From CAWACC01 sp964390695 (GTDB lineage Bacteria; Chlamydiota; Chlamydiia; Chlamydiales; Parachlamydiaceae), in contig CAYMKI010000171.1 of assembly GCA_964390695.1 (NCBI GenBank), positions 1 through 5,968 of the forward strand: a stretch of DNA of 5,968 bases. The letters run 5' to 3'. The position numbers were made by a program, and so were the translations under genes. Below, one piece after another: positions 1 to 5,312 of this stretch; the first letter of the stretch is position 1, and every line of letters starts with the position of its first letter. The notes under the pieces were generated by a model. It ran no database searches. It saw only the letters and a list, made by a program, of their open reading frames with translations, and was not told where the DNA came from.

Positions 1-21
1 ATAAATTAGTTTTTTATTCAT
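1..21 (-). CDS. Start of next efflux-operon gene (partial; adaptor expected)
   Basis: Only the first seven codons are visible, reading M-N-K-K-L-I-Y on the minus strand before the window ends. The ATG overlaps the TGA stop of the TolC-like gene as ATGA. A GAGGAG Shine-Dalgarno stretch lies just upstream, inside the last codons of that gene, so translational coupling is likely. The short basic start followed by hydrophobic residues would suit a signal peptide. In CzcCBA/CusCBA-type operons the gene after the outer-membrane channel is usually the periplasmic adaptor (membrane fusion protein). That identity rests on gene order alone. Confidence 0.55.
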
Positions 22-1259
22 GGCTCCTCTTCCAGAGTATTTAAATATTCTATATCAGCTCTACTTTGATGATAGTTCAGCAATGCTTGGATATATCTTT
101 CCCTTATTTCAAAAAGAGTCTTTTGAGAATCAAGCATATCCAGATATTCAAATTTTCCTTCTTTATAACCTTCTTTTGCTAATTCAAAAGACTGGACAGC
201 AGATTTTAGGACTGTAGATCGAATCTTTTCTGCTTCCTTGTAGGCTCTAACTAACTCTTTGTGTGATATTGCTAGTTTATTCTCTAAAGCTAATTCTAAT
301 TCCAAGTATTGAGCTTGAGCTTTGTTCATTTGGGCTCTGGCTGTGTGTATGTTTCCTTGGTTGCGATTAGATAATGGGATAGGAATAGAAGCTCCAAGAA
401 TCATCCCTTTATTCCCAGTATCTTGGAGGGTTTTATATCCTAATATAAGTGTAACGTCTGGAATAGCTCGTGATTTTTCCAAGTGTAAATTCTGATGAGC
501 AGCCATATAGTCCATTTGAGATTTTAATAACTGAGGATTGTCTCTTAAACCGCCCAAACAGCTTTCTACAGAGATAGGCTGATCAATCTCATAAAATGGA
601 TAGATTACTCGATCAAAGTCTGGGCACATAGCTCTCCAAAGTACTGCCAATCTCTCTTTGCTTTTGAAGAATTCCGCTTTTGCCTTATCTAAGTTTATTT
701 GTGCCGTAGATAAAGCAATTTCAGCTTTATTTTGTTGGATTAAAGAAACCTTTCCAGCTTCAACTTTTACAACAACTGTCTTGTAGACTTCTTCTGCAAT
801 TTTTGTTTGATCTAAGGCAACATCAAGGTTTTCTTGAGCGGCAACAACCAATATAAATAATTTTAATAAACGATTTAATACTGAAAGTTGCCTCGCTTCA
901 AATCCTGCTTGAGCGGCGTAATACTGAAACTTAGCGGTTTGCATCCTAAAGCCCCTTTTCCCTCCAAGTTCAATGAGTTGACCAATTTCATAACGTGATT
1001 CAGCAGATTCCCAACCATGCCAATTTTTATTTCCAAAAACATTTTCAACACTATATCCAGCTACAGGATTAGGATAGAGACCGCTCTGAACTTGCAGTCC
1101 AACAGCTTCATTTACCTCACTCCCAGCAATACGAAGTTTAGGGGAAAGGGAAAGGGTTTTAATAACAGCTTGATCAAAAGAAAGATTCTCAGCAGGCATC
1201 TCCCGAAAGGAGCATATAAAAAATCCAAAGAGTAATAGAGTGTAAATTTTTATATGCAC
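18..1259 (-). CDS. CzcC/TolC-family outer membrane efflux channel
   Basis: This 413-aa protein is the usual length for the outer-membrane factor of a tripartite RND efflux pump. Such factors form a trimeric beta-barrel and periplasmic tunnel that exports metal ions or drugs. The N-terminus has a signal-peptide-like hydrophobic stretch (residues 5-16), with possible cleavage near residue 23; C16 does not sit in a good lipobox. Two OEP repeats follow. Signatures include LYPNPVAGYS (61-70), QLIELGGKRGFR (94-105), IPDVTLILGY (266-275) and IPIPLSNRNQGN (292-303), all typical of the CzcC branch. Long helical, coiled-coil-like segments fill residues 110-210 and 305-400. The start is GTG at 1259, preceded by AAGAAGGA at good spacing. 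It lies 12 nt after the RHH gene and overlaps the following gene by 4 nt, indicating an operon. The exported substrate cannot be read from the sequence; a metal cation is plausible. Confidence 0.9.
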   Translation of the reverse strand: MHIKIYTLLLFGFFICSFREMPAENLSFDQAVIKTLSLSPKLRIAGSEVNEAVGLQVQSGLYPNPVAGYSVENVFGNKNWHGWESAESRYEIGQLIELGGKRGFRMQTAKFQYYAAQAGFEARQLSVLNRLLKLFILVVAAQENLDVALDQTKIAEEVYKTVVVKVEAGKVSLIQQNKAEIALSTAQINLDKAKAEFFKSKERLAVLWRAMCPDFDRVIYPFYEIDQPISVESCLGGLRDNPQLLKSQMDYMAAHQNLHLEKSRAIPDVTLILGYKTLQDTGNKGMILGASIPIPLSNRNQGNIHTARAQMNKAQAQYLELELALENKLAISHKELVRAYKEAEKIRSTVLKSAVQSFELAKEGYKEGKFEYLDMLDSQKTLFEIRERYIQALLNYHQSRADIEYLNTLEEEP

Positions 1260-1271
1260 TTTTATTCCTTC

Positions 1272-1472
1272 TTAAATTTTTGTCTCTAAATTAGATGCAA
1301 ATCCTTCCTCATGCGATTTTTTTTGTAAATTCTCTCTTAAATCCTTGATTCCCTTTACAACCAATTCTCTGAGAAAATCTTTCATTGGAATCATTGCTTC
1401 AGCACATGCTGCTTTCAACATAGCGTGTTCATTAGCGGAAATATCAAAACTTAACCTTACATCATCTTTCAT
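1272..1472 (-). CDS. Small ribbon-helix-helix (RHH) DNA-binding protein
   Basis: This is a 66-aa protein. Residues 4-10 (DVRLSFD) would form the DNA-contacting beta strand, residues 12-27 the first helix and 29-46 the second, followed by a charged tail. That layout matches RHH repressors and RHH-type antitoxins (CopG/MetJ/RelB superfamily), which bind DNA as dimers. The open frame continues upstream to 1610, but the start at 1472 is preferred because GGAGGA lies 8 nt before it and the extra N-terminal residues look non-coding. No toxin gene sits beside it; instead the efflux channel starts 12 nt downstream. It may therefore be the regulator of the pump operon, or an orphan antitoxin. The repeated TTYACATACA motifs just upstream are candidate binding sites. 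The fold is assigned by eye from pattern and length. Confidence 0.72.
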   Translation of the reverse strand: MKDDVRLSFDISANEHAMLKAACAEAMIPMKDFLRELVVKGIKDLRENLQKKSHEEGFASNLETKI

Positions 1473-1480
1473 AAAAAATT

Positions 1481-1486
1481 TCCTCC
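1481..1486 (-). promoter_or_regulatory. Shine-Dalgarno site fixing the RHH start
   Basis: GGAGGA on the minus strand lies 8 nt upstream of the ATG at 1472. No comparable site precedes the earlier in-frame ATG codons, so it supports the 66-aa product over a longer one. Confidence 0.75.
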
Positions 1487-1500
1487 ATAGATACTTTTCT

Positions 1501-1544
1501 TTCACATACATAAAAAAATTTTTACATACAAGTATATATGTATA
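1501..1544 (-). promoter_or_regulatory. Direct repeats and AT-rich promoter/operator before the efflux operon
   Basis: TTCACATACA (1501-1510) and TTTACATACA (1521-1530) form a 10-bp direct repeat with an exact 20-bp period, about two helical turns. TACATA at 1523-1528 is also inverted as TATGTA at 1537-1542. On the minus strand TATACT (1536-1531) could be a -10 box, but no good -35 box is seen at the right distance. The block lies about 30-70 bp upstream of the RHH start, where an autoregulatory operator would be expected. RHH repressors often bind tandem sites spaced by whole turns. The repeats are seen directly; the role is inferred. Confidence 0.45.
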
Positions 1545-1911
1545 TCTAGCCCAAAATCTATTTTTTAAAGATTGGGAAATCAGGGTGTAAGCCAAGAAGA
1601 ATTGGTCCAAGCTATAGTGATGAGCTGAATTTAGTCATCCCGCCGTGAATAGATGTTTGCGTTGAGCAATCAAATCATTTATAATTTTTTAGATGGATAT
1701 CTCTGAGACTTTCCCTTGGTAGCAAAAATCGACCATATATTAAAAAGAATGAATCGGACACATTTCCTTCTCTGGTATTTCATTAGATGCTCTTCTATTT
1801 TAGGAAAGCCTTTTACCACGCTGCGTCACGTCTTTCATCGCTTGGACTTCTCGAAAATCGCCAAGCAAACTATGAATTAGGACATCCTTGTGGTTAATCG
1901 ATCGATAATGT
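1545..1911. other. Gene-poor stretch with possible coding remnants
   Basis: No gene is convincing here. On the minus strand an open frame of 47 codons runs from ATG at 1943 to TAA at 1800 (starts MSHCLECQRN, ends DVTQRGKRLS). It is in the same frame as the nuclease stop codon upstream and has no clear ribosome site. A short segment near 1640-1690 reads KIINDLIAQRKHLFTAG before a stop and could also be a fragment. A perfect 10-bp palindrome, ATCGATCGAT, lies at 1897-1906. No strong hairpin-plus-T-run terminator for the upstream operon is visible. The region may be decayed gene debris; no family was recognised. Confidence 0.4.
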
Positions 1912-1992
1912 CTATTTCTTTGACATTCCAAACAGTGTGACATATTCTTCTGCGATTTTCTTGGCAGAAGAATCAAATGAATTTGTATTCAT
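1912..1992 (-). CDS. 26-aa micro-ORF coupled to the nuclease gene
   Basis: The ATG at 1992 overlaps the nuclease stop as ATGA, and GAGGA lies 4 nt upstream within the final lysine/arginine codons of that gene, a good arrangement for translational coupling. The product is 26 aa, starting MNTNSFDSSAKK and ending in KK, with a central helix-prone segment IAEEYVTLFGM. There is no signal peptide or membrane segment, and the family is not recognised. It could be a real small partner protein, the surviving N-terminus of a truncated gene, or a fortuitous ORF. Start context favours translation; length alone gives little support. Confidence 0.4.
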   Translation of the reverse strand: MNTNSFDSSAKKIAEEYVTLFGMSKK

Positions 1993-3083
1993 TTCTTCCT
2001 CTTTGTCGGTTGATTCTTTGGTTGTATTTTTGTATCTTCAATTCTTAGAATATCGCCAGAGAATTCTGCTTCAATCTCTTCAATCGTGGGTAACGTTTCT
2101 TTAAGCTCTTTTGTAAGCGAATCTAAAATGCTCACTTTATACCCTGACACGCCAATAGGCTTTTTAAAATCTCTGAGAGCATATTCAACTGTGAAATTGT
2201 TCTTAGTCTTACAAAAAATCATTCCTATGGAGGGCTTATCGTCAGGTTGCTTTAAGTGCTGATCCACTGCAGATAAATAGAAATTGATTTGACCAATATC
2301 GTCTGGACTGAACTCACAGGCCTTCAATTCGCAAACAATAAATCGGCGAAGCTTGAAGTTGTAAAATAATAAATCTAAATAATAGTCTTTTCCATCCACA
2401 TTTAAATGGACTTGTCTGCCTACAAACGCAAATCCATGACCAAGTTCTAAAAGAAATCTTTGAATGTGATCCACTAATCCTTTTTCTAACTCTTTTTCTC
2501 TATGATCCTTATCTAAAGCTAAAAAGGAGAAATTATAGGGATCCTTCATCATCTGGACTGCTAAATCCGATTGTGGAATTGGTAGAGTTTCTTTAAAATT
2601 AGTGATTGCCTTACCTTGACGGCCATACAGGTCTGATTCAATCCACATAATGAGCATATTACGGCTCCAACCATTTTCTAAAGCCTCTTCAGCGTACCAA
2701 AGTCGTTTTTCAAGGCTATCGACTTTCTCCATAAGTGCAATGTTGTGACCCCATGGAATTTGGGCAACAGCTGTTGCCCAATTTTCGTCCTGATAAGATT
2801 CAGCAAACTGCCTCATATACTTTAAATTTCTAAATGAAAATCCAGACACTCCAGGAAACGAAGAGCCCAAATCTCTGGCGATAGTCTCTATAGTTTTTGC
2901 TCCCCATCCTTCTATGGCAACCTTTTCTGATAACATTTTGCCTATTCTCCAATAAAGGGCTGTCAGTTCTTTTGTAACTGACATGGCTGCTCTTAATTGC
3001 GAGTCCTGAATGTCTCTTTTGATTTGCTCTAAAAATTTGGTGTAACTTTTCGGATCGACAATCTCGTTTTTCTTGGCGTTCAT
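1989..3083 (-). CDS. yhcG: YhcG-family (DUF1016) PDDEXK nuclease
   Basis: This 364-aa protein is full length for the DUF1016/YhcG family. The N-terminal DUF1016 domain (about residues 12-155) is helical, with ALYWRIGKML (42-51) and GVSGFSFRNLKYMRQF (78-93) as typical blocks. The C-terminal domain (about 175-330) carries the PDDEXK core: D237 in YYLDLLFYN, then E252-x-K254 in IVCELKACEF, and Q265 in IGQINFYL. The active site therefore looks intact. Members belong to the PD-(D/E)XK nuclease superfamily and are often found near mobile elements, restriction loci or phage defence; the cellular role is poorly defined. The tail is lysine-rich. Its AGAGGA Shine-Dalgarno overlaps the stop codon of the recombinase gene 9 nt upstream, and its own stop overlaps the next ATG, so it lies within one operon. 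Confidence 0.92.
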   Translation of the reverse strand: MNAKKNEIVDPKSYTKFLEQIKRDIQDSQLRAAMSVTKELTALYWRIGKMLSEKVAIEGWGAKTIETIARDLGSSFPGVSGFSFRNLKYMRQFAESYQDENWATAVAQIPWGHNIALMEKVDSLEKRLWYAEEALENGWSRNMLIMWIESDLYGRQGKAITNFKETLPIPQSDLAVQMMKDPYNFSFLALDKDHREKELEKGLVDHIQRFLLELGHGFAFVGRQVHLNVDGKDYYLDLLFYNFKLRRFIVCELKACEFSPDDIGQINFYLSAVDQHLKQPDDKPSIGMIFCKTKNNFTVEYALRDFKKPIGVSGYKVSILDSLTKELKETLPTIEEIEAEFSGDILRIEDTKIQPKNQPTKRKK

Positions 3084-3092
3084 TTAAATCCT

Positions 3093-4070
3093 CTATGATA
3101 TTAAGGTAACTTTTTTACTGGCGTTGTCAGCTCGTGCCGATTTGTCATAGGCATAGACCATCTCTGACGTTGCATGCCCAGTGACTCGCATAATGTCACT
3201 GTCTTGAAATCCTTGCTGTTTAAGATAAGTGACTGCCGAAGCCCTCAATACGTGAGGAGTTACTTTAAACGGAATACCAGCTTTCTTGCCTGCTTTTGCG
3301 AATGTTACAGCTACTTGATTGATCATGACAGATTTTCCAAACCTGGTAATAAATACATGCCCTGTTCTATCTCCAGTAAGTGCTCGAAGCATTTTCATAA
3401 TACTTTCTGAATAGGTAATCACTGTCTCTTTGTAAACTCCCTTCATTTTAGACTGAGGGAATGTGATTTCACAGCGATCCCAATCAATCTGATGGATTTG
3501 CAAGGACAGAACTTCATTTACTCGTTTTCCTCCTTGTAAAATAACCTTCCCAATCAAACAGTCCCTGGGATTAATTTTGTCCAGCTCTTTAAAAAATTGA
3601 ACCCACTGGGCTTGAGTCATTGCTTGAGTTTTGACTTTCTCACCTATCCTAAAAAATGTTTTTGAGCTTCCTTCTTTATTTGGTAAGGCCTTTTTGACTA
3701 CTCCTTGAAGGCGCCTACTTAAGAATCCAGTAAACGATACATAACAAGCAGCACGTGCTTGCCTGCTAGATTCAGCCCAATCTTGTATGAGTTTGATATG
3801 GTCAATGACAGCTTCATGATTGATTAAGGAAAATGCTTGTAGAGTCATTAGAGGGTTAATAAGCCCGAACTCAATTAACTTGCGGATTCCAGATCGATAG
3901 TTAATTTGCGTCTTCTTAGCTAAAGTGGTTAGCCAGAAGGAAAGCGCTTCTTCTAATGTGATTTCATCCAACCTCTTCCAAATCAGATTTGCCTGCAACG
4001 CTTTTGCCTGCTCATACGTTTCTATATTAGAATCGATAGACGGTTCAATAATTGACGGCATTAGAGTCAT
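3093..4070 (-). CDS. Tyrosine recombinase, chlamydial plasmid pGP8-D type
   Basis: This 325-aa protein has an N-terminal SAM-like core-binding domain (about 35-125) and a C-terminal catalytic domain (about 150-312). Catalytic residues are visible: R183 in QGGKRVNEVLSL, a lysine in KMKGVYK (208-214), H273-x-x-R276 in TPHVLRASAV, H299 in VTGHA, and the nucleophile Y308, nine residues after H299 as in XerC/D. From memory, RQARAACYVSF, SKTFFRIGEKVKT and YDKSARADNASKK match pGP8-D of the Chlamydia virulence plasmid, with weaker likeness to the paralogue pGP7-D. Xer-type enzymes cut and rejoin DNA for integration or multimer resolution. The start at 4070 is 2 nt after the previous stop; M4 is an alternative. 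No pGP7-like second recombinase is seen; the nuclease occupies the next position. Confidence 0.93.
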   Translation of the reverse strand: MTLMPSIIEPSIDSNIETYEQAKALQANLIWKRLDEITLEEALSFWLTTLAKKTQINYRSGIRKLIEFGLINPLMTLQAFSLINHEAVIDHIKLIQDWAESSRQARAACYVSFTGFLSRRLQGVVKKALPNKEGSSKTFFRIGEKVKTQAMTQAQWVQFFKELDKINPRDCLIGKVILQGGKRVNEVLSLQIHQIDWDRCEITFPQSKMKGVYKETVITYSESIMKMLRALTGDRTGHVFITRFGKSVMINQVAVTFAKAGKKAGIPFKVTPHVLRASAVTYLKQQGFQDSDIMRVTGHATSEMVYAYDKSARADNASKKVTLIS

Positions 4071-4072
4071 AG

Positions 4073-4261
4073 CTATTTTGTTCCATTGAATAGATTTTCA
4101 AACAATTTTTTATGTTCATCCAGACAGGTCAAATCTTGAAATGGAAAAGTGCTAGGTAAAGAAATGGTAGCAAGTTCACTTTCACTGGCCAATTTCTTGG
4201 GATCGAACTTGAGTTGAAGATTTTTTTCACTTTTTGGCTTTTTTGATGTTCGCTTGGTCAT
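4073..4261 (-). CDS. 62-aa lysine-rich protein of unknown function
   Basis: This is the first gene of the recombinase-nuclease operon. The frame is open to 4336, but the start at 4261 is preferred: GAGG sits 5 nt upstream, whereas the extra N-terminal codons run through the inverted repeat at 4274-4299 and look non-coding. The product begins MTKRTSKKPKSEK, a strongly basic and probably disordered tail, followed by LKFDPKKLASESELATISLP and a C-terminal part with LDEHKKLFENLF that could form a helix. There is no membrane segment or known motif. The stop lies 2 nt before the recombinase ATG, so production is likely coupled. A role as an accessory DNA-binding factor for the recombinase is conceivable but only inferred from position and charge. 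Confidence 0.6.
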   Translation of the reverse strand: MTKRTSKKPKSEKNLQLKFDPKKLASESELATISLPSTFPFQDLTCLDEHKKLFENLFNGTK

Positions 4262-4266
4262 CACCA

Positions 4267-4270
4267 CCTC
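4267..4270 (-). promoter_or_regulatory. Shine-Dalgarno site fixing the 62-aa protein start
   Basis: GAGG on the minus strand lies 5 nt from the ATG at 4261. It sits 3 nt downstream of the inverted repeat, so a hairpin there could affect ribosome access. Confidence 0.6.
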
Positions 4271-4273
4271 GAC

Positions 4274-4299
4274 TTGTTTATAACACGCTTTATAAACAA
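4274..4299. repeat. 10+6+10 inverted repeat, Xer/dif-like core geometry
   Basis: TTGTTTATAA (4274-4283) and TTATAAACAA (4290-4299) are perfect inverted copies separated by CACGCT. The inner bases give ATAA-6 bp-TTAT, the same inner layout as E. coli dif, whose 11-bp arms flank a 6-bp spacer. The repeat lies 12 bp upstream of the operon whose second gene is a Xer-like recombinase. It could be the recombinase's core site, an operator, or an RNA hairpin in the leader. There is no T-run on either side typical of a terminator. Confidence 0.5.
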
Positions 4300-4355
4300 C
4301 AAAATGTAGCTCAAAATTCCTTTCATGGCAACACAAAGTTTTGGCGATCCAAACT

Positions 4356-4383
4356 CTTATACTCTATAGAGCTTTAGCGTCTA
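4356..4383 (-). promoter_or_regulatory. Predicted promoter of the recombinase operon with palindromic spacer
   Basis: On the minus strand TAGACG (4383-4378) and TATAAG (4361-4356) are separated by 16 bp and match sigma-70-type -35 (4/6) and -10 (5/6) boxes. The spacer contains the perfect palindrome CTCTATAGAG (4362-4371), directly next to the -10 box, a position where a bound repressor would block polymerase. Transcription would begin near 4349, giving a leader of about 90 nt that includes the inverted repeat. This is prediction by eye. Confidence 0.4.
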
Positions 4384-4390
4384 TAAATAC

Positions 4391-4474
4391 TATGACGTTA
4401 TATATCTAAATCAATTAGCTGTATTGACATTATAGAAACATATCGCATATGCTCTGAATAAATATGACATTAAA
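4391..4474. repeat. Three direct copies of a TGACRTTA motif
   Basis: TATGACGTTATA (4391-4402), ATTGACATTATA (4423-4434) and TATGACATTAAA (4463-4474) share TGACRTTAWA in the same orientation, with start-to-start distances of 32 and 40 bp. They flank and overlap the predicted promoter of the RHH gene at 4490; the middle copy contains the -35 box and the last lies in the leader. They are candidate operators for the RHH protein or iteron-like sites. The low complexity of the AT-rich DNA means some likeness may be chance. Confidence 0.4.
4424..4453 (+). promoter_or_regulatory. Predicted promoter of the plus-strand RHH gene
   Basis: A perfect TTGACA (4424-4429) is followed after 18 bp by TATGCT (4448-4453), a 4/6 -10 box. 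Transcription would start around 4460, leaving a short leader with GAGG at 4475-4478, 11 nt before the ATG at 4490. The TTGACA is part of the repeated TGACRTTA motif, so a protein bound there would compete with RNA polymerase. Confidence 0.5.
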
Positions 4475-4489
4475 GAGGTATATGGTCTT

Positions 4490-4732
4490 ATGGACGAAAA
4501 CTTAGAAAAGCTAAAACAACAAGATGGACCGGTTAGCAGCCAAGAAGAGACGACAGCAAACCGACGAAATAAGAAAAAGATCAAAGCGACCATCTATTTG
4601 ACAGAAGAAGCGGAACAGGCATTCACTGAGTTGTATATCCATCGATTGAGAAAAGACAGGAAAACAGATCGATCTTTGATTGCCTGTGATGCCATTCAGG
4701 CACTTTATGAAAATGAGTGCATGCAGCAATAA
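4490..4732 (+). CDS. Ribbon-helix-helix-like DNA-binding protein, 80 aa
   Basis: The N-terminal 24 residues are polar and probably disordered. A basic patch RRNKKKIK (25-32) runs into KATIYLTEEAEQAF (32-45), which looks like the beta strand and first helix of an RHH domain. A second helix, SLIACDAIQALYE (62-74), follows a long charged loop (51-61). RHH proteins of this size often regulate plasmid copy number, partition or their own promoter. The gene is divergent from the recombinase operon and shares its control region with the TGACRTTA repeats, so it is a reasonable candidate regulator of both. The Shine-Dalgarno GAGG is a little far (11 nt) from the ATG; an out-of-frame ATG at 4482 is closer but leads to a different frame. 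The fold is assigned by pattern only. Confidence 0.72.
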   Translation: MDENLEKLKQQDGPVSSQEETTANRRNKKKIKATIYLTEEAEQAFTELYIHRLRKDRKTDRSLIACDAIQALYENECMQQ

Positions 4733-4800
4733 GCCTTCTCATAGTAATAAAAAGCCTATATTCATTGGATATTTTGAATTCTATTTAATTTTGGTGATTT

Positions 4801-5223
4801 ATGATCGATCTGATTTTGAACCAAATCCCAGGTTTTGTGTCAGGGGTATTAGTGACAGTTGTCGGTGGGTACCTTCTGTTTATGTTGACAAAACGGAAGG
4901 ACAGAGAATGCGAGAATCAAAAAAACAAGGATGATTTTTTGATTCTAAAAAAACGAGTTATCGAGGAGTGTGACTTTAATATTACTCCTGGTGTAGGGGA
5001 TGCTAGATGCAACTTTCAATTTGAAGCTCACAAAACTCTTCTAAATCACCCTTTAGCCTATGCCTTAAAAGAGAAAATTCTTCCTTTAACGAAAGATATT
5101 ATTCATAGCGCAGCTCTATGTAATTCCTATGGAGGATTAGTGCAGCTTGAAAAGCCGCCTGGAACGGTTAAAAATATGAGCTCGGAATTGAAAAATCTGC
5201 TTCTTAAAACAGAAGTTCGTTAG
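4801..5223 (+). CDS. Single-pass membrane protein of unknown function, 140 aa
   Basis: A hydrophobic segment at about residues 8-29 (QIPGFVSGVLVTVVGGYLLF and on) is followed by KRKDRE, so the positive-inside rule puts the C-terminal part in the cytoplasm. The remaining 110 residues are mixed helix, with a charged stretch (31-52), NHPLAYALKEKILPL (82-96) and SAALCNSYGG (103-112); no catalytic motif or known family is recognised. The ATG at 4801 has only a weak ribosome site (GGTG, 6 nt upstream). It follows the RHH gene by 68 bp with no terminator between, so co-transcription is likely. The anchored cytoplasmic layout could suit an effector, holin-like or immunity protein, but nothing in the sequence decides this. 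Confidence 0.7.
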   Translation: MIDLILNQIPGFVSGVLVTVVGGYLLFMLTKRKDRECENQKNKDDFLILKKRVIEECDFNITPGVGDARCNFQFEAHKTLLNHPLAYALKEKILPLTKDIIHSAALCNSYGGLVQLEKPPGTVKNMSSELKNLLLKTEVR

Positions 5224-5254
5224 ATTGGCTGACAAGCAATTTCATGTTAGATTT

Positions 5255-5299
5255 TGTAACAAAAACACCCAACCAGGTCGACTGGGTGTTTTTGTTACA
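5255..5299. terminator. Bidirectional intrinsic terminator, 17-bp perfect stem
   Basis: TGTAACAAAAACACCCA (5255-5271) pairs perfectly with TGGGTGTTTTTGTTACA (5283-5299) around an 11-nt loop. The GC-rich part is near the loop, and the A5/T5 tracts in the stem flank it, so transcripts of either strand end a GC hairpin with a U-run. It lies between the stop of the membrane-protein gene (5223) and the stop of the convergent AraC-family gene (5313). Confidence 0.9.
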
Positions 5300-5312
5300 T
5301 AAAAATGCTAGC

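Noticed and set aside
1017..1235. Plus-strand open frame opposite the TolC-like gene
   Set aside because: Antisense to a well-supported gene and without a protein-like pattern or ribosome site.
1272..1472. Type II toxin-antitoxin pair
   Set aside because: No RelE-, PIN- or MazF-like toxin is present on either side.
1473..1610. N-terminal extension of the 66-aa RHH protein to a 112-aa product
   Set aside because: It would translate through the repeat-rich promoter region, lacks a ribosome site, and the ATG at 1472 has a strong GGAGGA at 8 nt.
1897..1906. ATCGATCGAT palindrome as a site of interest
   Set aside because: Short and low-complexity; similar GATCGATC strings occur at 4667 and 4802, so it is probably chance.
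3174..3410. Plus-strand open frame opposite the recombinase catalytic domain
   Set aside because: It overlaps conserved catalytic motifs on the other strand; product looks random and cysteine-rich.
4262..4336. N-terminal extension of the 62-aa protein to 87 aa
   Set aside because: It would run across the inverted repeat, gives a cysteine/histidine/aromatic-rich segment unlike the rest, and GAGG supports the start at 4261.
4680..4934. Plus-strand open frame bridging the RHH and membrane-protein genes
   Set aside because: It overlaps both in another frame, lacks a good start site, and neither end gives recognisable protein sequence.
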